Positions 52,825-58,863 of a DNA stretch of 61,151 bases are shown here, piece after piece. Below the pieces are notes generated by a model. That model worked only from the letters and a program-made list of their open reading frames with translations, had not been told where the DNA came from and did not search any database. The translations under genes and the position numbers were made by a program. Numbering within the stretch: position 1 is the first letter of the stretch; the number at the start of each line of letters is the position of its first letter. The stretch comes from a virus, in IMG/VR virus record IMGVR_UViG_3300025168_000089, positions 1 to 61,151 of that record; one strand, given 5' to 3'.

Positions 52825-53095
52825 TATTTGACTAGTTGTTACCGGTAGCTGTTTCAGTAAGAGATTATTAAACATTGATCATGTTAATATGTATTCTCTT
52901 GCGCAGCTCGTAGTAAGCGGCACTGAGGGCCTTTCTATAAACGAGGATAAATAACTAAGCAAAGCGAAGAACCTTACTTGAGTATCTATGAGACAGTACT
53001 CAAGTACCTAAGAGGCTAGAGATTAACCTTAATGAAAGGATCACCTGTTATTATGTGTACTCTAGCCTTGAAGGTTAAAAATAGAAAGGAAAAAT
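52825..53095 (+). ncRNA. structured non-coding leader with nested hairpins and pseudoknot
   Basis: These 271 bases hold no credible gene but several strong pairings. A long interrupted hairpin has AGCTG 52847-51/CAGCT 52904-08, AAGAGA 52859-64/TCTCTT 52895-900 and TTAAACAT 52868-75/ATGTTAA 52881-87. ACTTGAGTA 52976-84 pairs with TACTCAAGT 52997-53005. Then GGCTAGAG 53014-21 pairs with CTCTAGCC 53060-67 while TTAACCTT 53023-30 pairs with AAGGTTAA 53071-78, giving a crossed (pseudoknot) or switching layout. The ribosome binding site of the next gene follows at 53083. Confidence 0.6.
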
Positions 53096-53293
53096 ATGAC
53101 AGATTCACATCAGATAATTGATCAACTTGAAGAGAAGATAGATGGATTAGAAAAAGATAATAAAGCTTATCGCAATTTACTTGTTTTTATCCTTCAGGGA
53201 TTAGATAAGCACTATAATGTAGAAGTTAATCACACGGAGAGTATTTTAGGTAGAATAAGGTATAAATTAGATTATATTTTAAATAAACAATAG
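53096..53293 (+). CDS. small coiled-coil protein downstream of the RNA structure
   Basis: The 65-residue protein is helical (DQLEEKIDGLEKDNKAYRNL) with a coiled-coil beginning. AGAAAGGAAA precedes ATG 53096. Its leader contains the strong pseudoknot-like pairing, so its translation may be controlled by RNA folding. Function unknown. Confidence 0.58.
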   Translation: MTDSHQIIDQLEEKIDGLEKDNKAYRNLLVFILQGLDKHYNVEVNHTESILGRIRYKLDYILNKQ

Positions 53294-53304
53294 AAAGGAA
53301 AATT

Positions 53305-53481
53305 ATGTTAAAAACAGTTGCTATATTTAGTGTTACTATTACAGTTGCACTATCTACTTATATATTTAGTTATGATATATTTAATGCAAACGCCGTAGCA
53401 TGGATTCATTATATTATACCCTTTAGTGTCGGTATGATATTCGCAGGAAGTACCGTTATGCTGTATTTAGATAACTCGTGA
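53305..53481 (+). CDS. 58-residue two-span membrane protein
   Basis: ATG 53305 follows AGAAAGGAAAA and reads MLKTVAIFSVTITVALSTYI, then WIHYIIPFSVGMIFAGSTVM and a short acidic end (LDNS). Two hydrophobic spans are separated by about 15 polar residues. Its TGA overlaps the next gene's GTG. It may act on the host membrane; no family is named. Confidence 0.62.
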   Translation: MLKTVAIFSVTITVALSTYIFSYDIFNANAVAWIHYIIPFSVGMIFAGSTVMLYLDNS

Positions 53482-53972
53482 ATATCTTTTATTTACATCA
53501 TCACCCGTTAGTCGCAGCTCAATATCATTGCGATAAGCATGTGCCTAAGATGATATTAGAATCAGCTCAGATGTTAAGTATAGTCGCACGTTCTAATGGC
53601 TTTGACGTTGGCTATAATATGAAAGTTAATGGAGCTTTCTCCAAGCATCCCTGCACTTTATGGACAGGGCAATCACGTAGGCATTACGATTTCTTATGTG
53701 AATTAGGTGATTATCTTTGCGATGAATTTTATTTACGATTTGGCTCTAAAGAGCATAAGACGAGAGCTACAATTACAGAACTTACTGCAGATGATATACG
53801 CCAAAAAATACCAGATACTGGTTGGCATGATCCACCTCAATGTATGCCTCCAGAATATAAAGGAATAGATACTATAGAAGCATATAGAAAATATTATCAA
53901 GTAGAAAAAGCTTATTTTGCTAAATATGTTAAAGGTCGTAATGCTCCATACTGGTTTAAAGTAGAAGAATAA
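53478..53972 (+). CDS. conserved phage protein with His/Cys-rich N terminus
   Basis: The 164-residue protein begins at GTG 53478 (MNIFYLHHHPLVAAQYHCDK then HVPKMILESAQMLS). This N terminus with DP/HP-x-x-x-A-x-x-H-x-D-K-H-V is a recognisable family found in many cyanophages and other marine phages, of unknown function. GAFSKHPCTLWTGQSRRHYD follows and the end is PYWFKVEE. The conserved His, Asp and Cys suggest metal binding or catalysis. Confidence 0.7.
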   Translation: MNIFYLHHHPLVAAQYHCDKHVPKMILESAQMLSIVARSNGFDVGYNMKVNGAFSKHPCTLWTGQSRRHYDFLCELGDYLCDEFYLRFGSKEHKTRATITELTADDIRQKIPDTGWHDPPQCMPPEYKGIDTIEAYRKYYQVEKAYFAKYVKGRNAPYWFKVEE

Positions 53973-53975
53973 TTA

Positions 53976-54006
53976 GGTTTTTAATGCTTTAAAAAAATAG
54001 TATAAT
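53976..54006 (+). promoter_or_regulatory. early promoter, A-tract spacer family
   Basis: GGTTTT (53976-53981) and a consensus TATAAT (54001-54006) are 19 bases apart, with TTTAAAAAAATAG as spacer end. It starts right after the stop codon at 53972 and leads to AGAAAGGAAA before ATG 54030. This copy has the best -10 of the family. Confidence 0.62.
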
Positions 54007-54029
54007 TAATTTTAACAGAAAGGAAAAAT

Positions 54030-54359
54030 ATGGACGAAGTTAAGAAGTTATCATTTAAGCAGTTATTGGAGTTGAATGCTAAAGCTTTACATAATAATAA
54101 AAACAGAAGTATTGATTTAGATTGGATTAAAGATAACGAAAATAAAATGTTTCCTATTGGTAAAGTAGATGGAACTATGTCTTATACGAGGTTTAGGGAT
54201 TTAACATTTCTAATACCTTGGAAATTTTGTCATAATGAAGAAGAATGGCGATGCCAAATTATGTATACGCCCGATAAATCTATTTGGTTAGATATGGATT
54301 TTAACGAATACAATAAATTAGAATCAGCAATTAAAGGAGAAAAAGATGCTACCCATTGA
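54030..54359 (+). CDS. hypothetical protein
   Basis: The 109-residue protein (MDEVKKLSFKQLLELNAKAL) has a helical start and a middle with MSYTRFRDLTFLIPWKFCHN and WRCQIMYTPDKSIWLDMDFN. No motif of known function is seen. The promoter at 53976 and a strong ribosome binding site suggest good early expression. Confidence 0.6.
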   Translation: MDEVKKLSFKQLLELNAKALHNNKNRSIDLDWIKDNENKMFPIGKVDGTMSYTRFRDLTFLIPWKFCHNEEEWRCQIMYTPDKSIWLDMDFNEYNKLESAIKGEKDATH

Positions 54360-54498
54360 TAAATTCTGGAATCATGTATCTCATATACAACAAGCAATAA
54401 TCCAATCAGATAGTCAACAAATGAAGAACTGGTGGACTTTAAGGATACTTAATCTTATGTTAAAGTTAGAATGTTATGAATCTAAGGCGTTAAATTAA
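54346..54498 (+). CDS. 50-residue hypothetical protein
   Basis: ATG 54346 lies inside the end of the previous gene, after AAAGGAG at 54333-54339. The peptide MLPIDKFWNHVSHIQQAIIQ continues QMKNWWTLRILNLMLKLECY. It is helical and amphipathic. The good ribosome binding site is the main support; function unknown. Confidence 0.5.
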   Translation: MLPIDKFWNHVSHIQQAIIQSDSQQMKNWWTLRILNLMLKLECYESKALN

Positions 54499-54713
54499 CC
54501 TGTATATATAGAGGGCGAAATGATTTTACTGATTTTTCATTTTACTAAATGGCAATCCCTAATCCCAATCGTTAATTCTATATATCCACTACTAAAAAAT
54601 AGGGATTACTAGTGATATTTACAAGTAATCCCTCTAATCTTACGAGGCTAGACGCAATCCTGAGTCACTAACTCTTAGTTGTGAATTGGTCTCTATATAA
54701 TAAAGGAAAAACA
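54499..54713 (+). ncRNA. structured non-coding stretch with alternative pairing
   Basis: No gene is seen in these 215 bases. AGGGATTACT 54601-10 pairs perfectly with AGTAATCCCT 54624-33, but the same AGGGATT can instead pair with AATCCCT 54554-60. ATATATAGA 54504-12 pairs with TCTATATAT 54577-85 and AAATGA 54518-23 with TCATTT 54537-42. The rival pairings suggest a switching leader before the micropeptide at 54714, or a separate small RNA. It shares GAGGCTAGA with the stretch at 53012. Confidence 0.5.
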
Positions 54714-54776
54714 ATGGATTTTTACACTATAATAACTATCGTCATATGCGGTACTATAATATTAATGTTAACGTAA
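54714..54776 (+). CDS. 20-residue membrane micropeptide
   Basis: TAAAGGAAAAAC precedes ATG 54714, which encodes MDFYTIITIVICGTIILMLT, a single hydrophobic span. Similar micropeptides with equally strong ribosome binding sites occur at 51871 and 59092. It might be a membrane peptide or a leader whose translation controls downstream expression. Confidence 0.52.
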   Translation: MDFYTIITIVICGTIILMLT

Positions 54777-54784
54777 TAAAAAAA

Positions 54785-54817
54785 TTGTCGTATATGCGTA
54801 AAAAATATATATATTAT
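54785..54817 (+). promoter_or_regulatory. possible early promoter
   Basis: TTGTCG (54785-54790) and TATTAT (54812-54817) are 21 bases apart with GCGTAAAAAATATA between them. The spacing is long for a sigma70 promoter, but the A-tract spacer and following AGAAAGGAGAAAC leader match the other early units. Confidence 0.35.
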
Positions 54818-54843
54818 AAGTATAAGCAGAAAGGAGAAACAAT

Positions 54844-55215
54844 ATGCAAATACAACCTGCTATAACTGGCTCAGGACAAAAACCCGCAGCTAGAAAGACT
54901 ACTCCAGAGGCTAAGAAAGCCAATGGAAAACAAAAAGTAATTAATACTCCAAGCGAAAAGACTGGGGTATTAAAATATGATGGTGATGCTAGAATACAAC
55001 TAGCAGCGCCTAAAAACCCTAAACGAGTAGGGTGCTCTGGCTGGAAAAGATTTAATTTTTATAAAAATGGTATGAAGATTAAAGATTTCATAAAAGCTGG
55101 AGGTAAAACAATAGACTTAGACTGGGACAGAGAACGAGGCTTTATCGCTACTGAAGATAGAGACAAAGTAGGGTCACAGAGTAAGTCGCCAAAAGCAACT
55201 TTCAATTTGAAATAG
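54844..55215 (+). CDS. hypothetical basic protein
   Basis: The 123-residue protein has a disordered, Lys/Pro/Ala-rich start (QKPAARKTTPEAKKANGKQK) and a compact part with GVLKYDGDARIQLAAPKNPK and GCSGWKRFNFYKNGMKIKDF. It is basic and could bind nucleic acid. The same compact part occurs in other marine phages as unknown small proteins. AGAAAGGAG lies before ATG 54844. Confidence 0.6.
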   Translation: MQIQPAITGSGQKPAARKTTPEAKKANGKQKVINTPSEKTGVLKYDGDARIQLAAPKNPKRVGCSGWKRFNFYKNGMKIKDFIKAGGKTIDLDWDRERGFIATEDRDKVGSQSKSPKATFNLK

Positions 55216-55442
55216 TTGTGTACATGGCGTCAAAACATATTAATCTTGTTTTGTTAAAGATATGTTATTATATCTTTTTCCTCCGTAGAGTAGGGGGCTT
55301 CATGGTGGAGCCCTCTACAATTAGAGATTCAGGTCATGGGCAGCAGACGTGCTGTTAGCTGAAAAATGGAGGATAGTCCATTTGACCATTAGGCAAGTTG
55401 AAACGATACATACTACCTATAAAAGTCCCTAGATTTAATTTT
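55216..55442 (+). ncRNA. structured non-coding stretch with four hairpins
   Basis: No gene is seen. AAAGATAT 55256-63/ATATCTTT 55270-77 plus TT may be a weak terminator of the previous gene. GTAGGGGGCT 55290-99 pairs with AGCCCTCTAC 55309-18 (one G-T pair, 9-base loop). CAGCA 55341-45 pairs with TGCTG 55350-54 and AAATGGA 55364-70 with TCCATTT 55377-83. Four hairpins in line with G+C-rich arms in AT-rich DNA indicate a small structured RNA or a 5' leader for the gene at 55500. Confidence 0.5.
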
Positions 55443-55472
55443 GGTTTAACTTGTTATTAAAAAGTTTATTAT
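55443..55472 (+). promoter_or_regulatory. early promoter, A-tract spacer family
   Basis: GGTTTA (55443-55448) and TATTAT (55467-55472) are separated by 18 bases ending TTAAAAAGTT, followed by TAATAATAAC. The copy is nearly identical to that at 57007. The following leader is AGAAAGGAAAAC. Confidence 0.6.
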
Positions 55473-55499
55473 TAATAATAACAATAGAAAGGAAAACAT

Positions 55500-55781
55500 A
55501 TGGTTTTATTAGTGTTTAAAAAGATTTCAAGAGTTACTATTTATGAGCAACATAAATTACCTCGTCATGTCTACAATATAGAATATTATGATGGAACTCA
55601 TGGTAAAGTTACTGAAGAAGATTTTGATAGACTTAAAGGTGAGCATGCTAAGCAATTAGCTAATGATAAGAAAAAGGCCGATAAGATTTATCAAGAAGAT
55701 ATGGAGAAAAGTGAAAGATCAATGCAAGCAGGCATGGAATCAGGTATTGATGCCTATAACGATATGAATGGAGATAGCTAA
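55500..55781 (+). CDS. hypothetical protein
   Basis: The 93-residue protein has an N-terminal beta part (LLVFKKISRVTIYEQHKLPR; YNIEYYDGTHGKVTEEDFDR) and a charged helical end (KKKADKIYQEDMEKSERSMQ). AGAAAGGAAA precedes ATG 55500. It forms one unit with the next gene. Function unknown. Confidence 0.58.
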   Translation: MVLLVFKKISRVTIYEQHKLPRHVYNIEYYDGTHGKVTEEDFDRLKGEHAKQLANDKKKADKIYQEDMEKSERSMQAGMESGIDAYNDMNGDS

Positions 55782-55782
55782 A

Positions 55783-56160
55783 ATGGGATACACTAATTAC
55801 TTTAATCAAAGAAGAAATTTTAATGACGATGAGTGGAAACTTTTACAGGATGAAGTTACTTATTTAAATGAATGTGGAAGAATTATATTGAGAACAGATA
55901 CTCCACATGAAGTTATAGCTTTTGATGGTAAGGGAGAAGATACTTGTGAGACATTTGTTCTCGCAAAGGATTTATCTTTTCATTGGTTAAAAAATGACGA
56001 GATAACTGAAAAACGGATTTATGATAATTATGTGAAAAGAGGGCACTATTTTGGATTTTGTAAAACTCGTATGTATCCTTACGATATAGATGTATGGCAT
56101 TTACTTACTTATTGCCGTGTAATTTCTCCTGAAAATTTTAGTTGTGGGAGAGATAGATAA
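55783..56160 (+). CDS. MGYTxY-family protein
   Basis: The 125-residue protein starts MGYTNYFNQRRNFNDDEWKL, the recognisable start of a widespread phage and bacterial family (MGYTHYW...), with the later GKGEDTCETFVLAKDL segment where relatives have HETF. ATG 55783 is preferred over ATG 55768 because the family begins at MGYT and GGAG is 9 bases upstream. The function of the family is unknown. Confidence 0.72.
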   Translation: MGYTNYFNQRRNFNDDEWKLLQDEVTYLNECGRIILRTDTPHEVIAFDGKGEDTCETFVLAKDLSFHWLKNDEITEKRIYDNYVKRGHYFGFCKTRMYPYDIDVWHLLTYCRVISPENFSCGRDR

Positions 56161-56162
56161 TT

Positions 56163-56193
56163 TTGTTTAATATTGTTCTTATTAATTTATTAT
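56163..56193 (+). promoter_or_regulatory. early promoter, A-tract spacer family (variant)
   Basis: TTGTTT (56163-56168) and TATTAT (56188-56193) are 19 bases apart. The spacer is less A-tract-rich than in other copies (ATTGTTCTTATTAATT). TTATAACAAAAAGAAAG follows, leading to ATG 56224. Confidence 0.52.
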
Positions 56194-56223
56194 TAGTTAT
56201 AACAAAAAGAAAGAGAGAATATT

Positions 56224-56451
56224 ATGATTACTAATGAACAAATGATTACTCAAATTTTGCGAAATATTCGTAATTTAAATAATCAAATAAATGGTAATAT
56301 AGAAATTTTATCAACATTAGATAGAATGTCTGATAATTCTATGAACTTACATGATCAAGTTGCTCATATAAGGCAAGGTCACGAAACATTAACTAACGGA
56401 ACAAGAAATGCTTTAAGTATTCATGGATTTAATGTAATTGAGGATGATTAA
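56224..56451 (+). CDS. hypothetical helical protein
   Basis: The 75-residue protein (MITNEQMITQILRNIRNLNN) is Asn/Ile-rich and helical, with DNSMNLHDQVAHIRQGHETL later. The leader is AAAGAAAGAGAG. No family is recognised. Confidence 0.55.
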   Translation: MITNEQMITQILRNIRNLNNQINGNIEILSTLDRMSDNSMNLHDQVAHIRQGHETLTNGTRNALSIHGFNVIEDD

Positions 56452-56477
56452 AAAATAACAAAGAAAGAGAGAACAAA

Positions 56478-56714
56478 ATGACTTTTAGAACTTTTAGATG
56501 GACTTCTAAAGAATCATATAGCGAAGAAAAAGGTCAAGAATACCACTTCGATACTCATTGTCCTATGTGTAAGTCAAAAGATACTATCACAGTTAAAGGA
56601 CCAGACTTATTTAATTACAATATGGGAAAGTCTATTCAAGATGCTTTCCCATATCTTGATAGCAATAAAAGAGAAAAATTAATGACAGGCATCTGTTGTA
56701 TGGAAGAAGATTAA
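56478..56714 (+). CDS. zinc-finger-like small phage protein
   Basis: The 78-residue protein carries FDTHCPMCKSKDTITVKGPD with a CxxC pair and ends RREKLMTGICCMEED-like sequence (here KREKLMTGICCMEED), the Gly-Ile-Cys pattern giving the second Cys set. The motif 'CxxC - dL..y..G...Q.aFp.l....RE.L.tGiC' is a common phage family; one of the final Cys ligands seems replaced. Binding to nucleic acid is likely but unproven. Confidence 0.68.
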   Translation: MTFRTFRWTSKESYSEEKGQEYHFDTHCPMCKSKDTITVKGPDLFNYNMGKSIQDAFPYLDSNKREKLMTGICCMEED

Positions 56715-56742
56715 AATGTTAATTTATGGTATAATAATTAAA

Positions 56743-57003
56743 ATGACACCAGAACAAATACATAATTTAGTCATAGCTTCTGATTTCCCTGTTCCAGAGG
56801 ATTTAGATAAAAGTAAGAGTGAGGGAAGATTTAAATACACAAATGATGGAATAGAAGATGATGTTGAAATATATAATTACACAGGCAATACATATTTAGA
56901 TATAAGTCAATATATTGGAGGAACTAATATTTTAATAGCAGGAAAACATTCATTAAAAGATTTAAAACAATATTACTCCTGGACTTATTCAACCTTTAAA
57001 TAG
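56743..57003 (+). CDS. hypothetical protein
   Basis: The 86-residue protein begins MTPEQIHNLVIASDFPVPED. The frame opens earlier at ATG 56716, but the N terminus of the gene at 57322 (MKAEEIQKLVVVDV) matches the 56743 start, so I prefer it. Neither start has a good ribosome binding site. Beta-rich part: ISQYIGGTNILIAGKHSLKD. Function unknown. Confidence 0.52.
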   Translation: MTPEQIHNLVIASDFPVPEDLDKSKSEGRFKYTNDGIEDDVEIYNYTGNTYLDISQYIGGTNILIAGKHSLKDLKQYYSWTYSTFK

Positions 57004-57006
57004 AAA

Positions 57007-57037
57007 TTGTTTAATTATGTTTTAAAAAGTTTACTAT
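57007..57037 (+). promoter_or_regulatory. early promoter, A-tract spacer family
   Basis: TTGTTT (57007-57012) and TACTAT (57032-57037) are 19 bases apart, with TTTTAAAAAGTT in the spacer, and TAATAATAACAAAAAGAAAG follows. The copy is nearly the same as at 55443, showing duplication of a promoter cassette. Confidence 0.58.
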
Positions 57038-57067
57038 TAATAATAACAAAAAGAAAGCGAGAATGAT

Positions 57068-57325
57068 ATGAAAGAAGGACGATTAAAATATGCCGAACTT
57101 TCTAATTATGACGAAGAAGCTGGACCTTTACTTTTTGAGGGACAAGTCGTTGGAGATTGGAGAGAAGAACACGATAGTGCTTTAGGGACATATAAATATA
57201 TTAGCCTTAACGCCAAATTACCTATTAAAACAGAAGATAATATACAATATCAATTTCACGATCATTACTTTACTGAGCAAGATATTATTGATAACATCTT
57301 AAAAATAAGAGGGAAAACAAAATGA
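57068..57325 (+). CDS. hypothetical protein
   Basis: The 85-residue protein (MKEGRLKYAELSNYDEEAGP) contains YKYISLNAKLPIKTEDNIQY and is acidic. The leader AAAGAAAGCGAG precedes ATG 57068. It overlaps the next gene by 4 bases. No family is recognised. Confidence 0.55.
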   Translation: MKEGRLKYAELSNYDEEAGPLLFEGQVVGDWREEHDSALGTYKYISLNAKLPIKTEDNIQYQFHDHYFTEQDIIDNILKIRGKTK

Positions 57326-57639
57326 AAGCAGAAGAAATACAAAAATTAGTTGTCGTAGATGTAAAAGATGACAGATTTACTGTTACTAAGAAAATAGGGA
57401 TGTGCAGAGAACTCGAACATTTTGCTACTGTGTATCATCTTTTAAATCCACCCCTTGGAAAAACCACTGAAAGAAATTTAACAAAAGTAGAATTATACGA
57501 TGGTTGGGAGGACACGATAGTTTATATGAAAGGTCATTTAACTCTCGATAACATCTCCACTTACCTTACTTACTTAACAAACTGTGTAGAAGATGATACA
57601 GAATTCCAGTTTAAATCTCCCGATTTATTTAAGATGTGA
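57322..57639 (+). CDS. hypothetical protein related at its start to the gene at 56743
   Basis: The 105-residue protein starts MKAEEIQKLVVVDVKDDRFT, similar to MTPEQIHNLVIASDFPVPED of the gene at 56743, and continues HFATVYHLLNPPLGKTTERN. The resemblance may mean a short shared helix or divergence after duplication. It is the last gene of the early region before the terminase hairpin. Confidence 0.55.
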   Translation: MKAEEIQKLVVVDVKDDRFTVTKKIGMCRELEHFATVYHLLNPPLGKTTERNLTKVELYDGWEDTIVYMKGHLTLDNISTYLTYLTNCVEDDTEFQFKSPDLFKM

Positions 57640-57655
57640 ATAAAAATCTATACAT

Positions 57656-57690
57656 TTAACCTCTAATAAGATAAATTAGAGGTTAATTTT
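57656..57690 (+). promoter_or_regulatory. RBS-masking hairpin / terminator before the terminase small subunit
   Basis: A perfect 12-bp stem pairs 57656-57667 (TTAACCTCTAAT) with 57675-57686 (ATTAGAGGTTAA) around a 7-base loop, followed by TTTT and then ATG 57691. The GAGG at 57679-57682 inside the 3' arm is the only good ribosome binding site for the next gene, so the folded RNA would hide it. The short T run may also end early transcripts. Confidence 0.66.
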
Positions 57691-58128
57691 ATGGATAACA
57701 TTATAGAATTTTCTGAGGTCGAGAATAAGATTTTATCTGACAAAGAAAAAAAATTCGTTAATAACATTATCTCTGGTTTACCTAAGAGAAAAGCGGCTTT
57801 AGAGGCGGGTTACGCCGAATCTTCTGCTCACGTACAAGCCACTCGCTTACTAAAGAAGGATAAAATCCTGAGGGCGGTGAGCCGAGGGCGTGCGGTCCAT
57901 CAGCAGCAGTCTATTCACACCTTAGACAAGGAGGTTGAGAAACTTGACGTGTTGTATGAGGCGGCCGTAGCGAAAAAACAACTGGGAGCCGCCGTCCAAG
58001 CTGCGAGGTTGAAGGCCCAACTCTTGGGGTACTTGGTTGAGAAGAAAGAAGTTAAACACTCCGTCCTTGACACGATGAGCGATGATGAATTGATCACCTA
58101 CCTTGACAAACTATCCTCAGCAGGTTGA
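57691..58128 (+). CDS. terS: terminase small subunit
   Basis: The 145-residue protein resembles the Terminase_2 family: a DNA-binding helix-turn-helix near the N terminus (EKKFVNNIISGLPKRKAALE, then AGYAESSAHVQATRLLKKDK) and a long central helix (LDVLYEAAVAKKQLGAAVQA) for ring assembly. It picks the packaging start and brings in the large subunit. The base composition turns from AT-rich to G+C-rich inside the gene at about 57865. It is 1.9 kb before terL, with the repeat island between. Confidence 0.8.
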   Translation: MDNIIEFSEVENKILSDKEKKFVNNIISGLPKRKAALEAGYAESSAHVQATRLLKKDKILRAVSRGRAVHQQQSIHTLDKEVEKLDVLYEAAVAKKQLGAAVQAARLKAQLLGYLVEKKEVKHSVLDTMSDDELITYLDKLSSAG

Positions 58129-58210
58129 CTGTTGATGCGTGATTCACACACACAGGGACATCCACAACCTTCAGCAATCTCCGCCCTTGGCGGTTGAGTG
58201 TTGATGCGGG
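58123..58210 (+). repeat. 19-bp direct repeat pair
   Basis: GGTTGACTGTTGATGCGTG (58123-58141) is repeated as GGTTGAGTGTTGATGCGGG (58192-58210), 17 of 19 bases the same. The first copy overlaps the end of the terminase small subunit gene. Between them lies the hairpin CCGCC 58181-85/GGCGG 58189-93. Such iteron-like repeats next to terS could bind the small terminase or a replication initiator. Confidence 0.6.
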
Positions 58211-58330
58211 AGGCTTGAGCATTGAGCCGTCCTCCACCGTCCGCCCGCCTTGCGGCGGTATGAGGTGGCGGGAGGATGCGGTGGGAGGAGGAGTGAGGCG
58301 GAGCCAACCTATATATAAATATCAACATTT
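58129..58330. other. G+C-rich non-coding island with nested inverted repeats
   Basis: This gap of over 200 bases is strikingly rich in G and C for the genome and has no gene. Long-range complementary pairs are nested: CTCCGCC 58179-85 with GGCGGAG 58297-303, CCACCG 58234-39 with CGGTGG 58279-84, and CCGCC 58241-45 with GGCGG 58254-58. TTGAGCATTGAG occurs at 58215-26. To its right the DNA turns very AT-rich. A packaging (pac/cos) site or an origin is a fair inference. Confidence 0.55.
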
Positions 58331-58360
58331 ATCAACAAAAAGTTATTAACATTTATTATT
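58321..58360. other. AT-rich stretch with DnaA-box-like words
   Basis: ATCAACATTTATCAACA (58321-58337) holds TTATCAACA at 58329-58337 and TTATTAACA follows at 58343-58351; each is near the DnaA box TTATNCACA. The stretch is directly beside the G+C-rich repeats. Together they look like an origin layout, but the words are short and expected by chance in AT-rich DNA. Confidence 0.3.
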
Positions 58361-58365
58361 TTAAA

Positions 58366-58397
58366 TTGTTTCTTTTTGTCTAAAAAAATCGTATAAT
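58366..58397 (+). promoter_or_regulatory. promoter for the first paralogue
   Basis: TTGTTT (58366-58371) and a consensus TATAAT (58392-58397) are 20 bases apart with TCTAAAAAAATCG between them, like the copy at 53976. It leads to AGAAAGGAGAAC before ATG 58438. Confidence 0.58.
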
Positions 58398-58437
58398 AAT
58401 CCATAGCAATAAAGCTATATAGAAAGGAGAACATAAT

Positions 58438-58824
58438 ATGTCTCAGAATAAAAAATTTCCTACTAGCCTTAAGGTGTTAGAAGGACGCGCAATAATGTTT
58501 CTTTTTGTTAACCAAAAGAAACCATCAGGAAAAGCTTACGCAAGATACGAGCACTATAAAACAGCGCACAGTATCGCAGAAGCGGTGGACCGAGGCTTTA
58601 CAGCTTTAGACATGCAATACGAAACGAAATCTAATGGGAGATTTAAAAAATTTGTTACCATGTGTTTTATCGAAGGCGTCAATATAACGAAAGACACCAA
58701 AGATATTTTAACCGTGGTTATCAAAAAGAATAGAGAAGTACTCAAAGAGTTACCGAAAGCTATTCAAGCCAAAGCACAGGCAAACATCGAGAAATTCGAG
58801 AAATTAGCCGCAGCTATAAAATAA
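58438..58824 (+). CDS. unknown protein, paralogue A
   Basis: The 128-residue basic protein begins MSQNKKFPTSLKVLEGRAIM, then FLFVNQKKPSGKAY, YETKSNGRFKKFVTMCF in the middle and a long C-terminal helix (AIQAKAQANIEKFEKLAAAI). It is related to the protein at 59193 (KKFPSSLKVL; YDTKENNRFSTI). No known family is recognised. It has its own promoter, strong ribosome binding site and terminator, so it is a stand-alone unit, and its codons are G+C-richer than those of its paralogue. Confidence 0.68.
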   Translation: MSQNKKFPTSLKVLEGRAIMFLFVNQKKPSGKAYARYEHYKTAHSIAEAVDRGFTALDMQYETKSNGRFKKFVTMCFIEGVNITKDTKDILTVVIKKNREVLKELPKAIQAKAQANIEKFEKLAAAIK

Positions 58825-58831
58825 CATTACT

Positions 58832-58863
58832 CGGGGGCGTCACACAGGCGCCCTCGTTTTTTT
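58832..58863 (+). terminator. Rho-independent terminator after paralogue A
   Basis: CGGGGGCG (58832-58839) pairs with CGCCCTCG (58849-58856) with one G-T pair and a 9-base loop, followed by seven T residues. It is a strong terminator 8 bases after the stop codon of the gene at 58438. Confidence 0.9.

Noticed and set aside
58098-58328. Open frame of 76 residues on the - strand across the G+C-rich island
   Set aside because: Its Pro/Arg-rich low-complexity product and its overlap with direct and inverted repeats look like a composition effect; no ribosome binding site.
58329-58351. DnaA boxes as proof of an origin
   Set aside because: The two words each differ from the consensus and are short; in such AT-rich DNA they occur easily by chance. 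Kept only as weak support.
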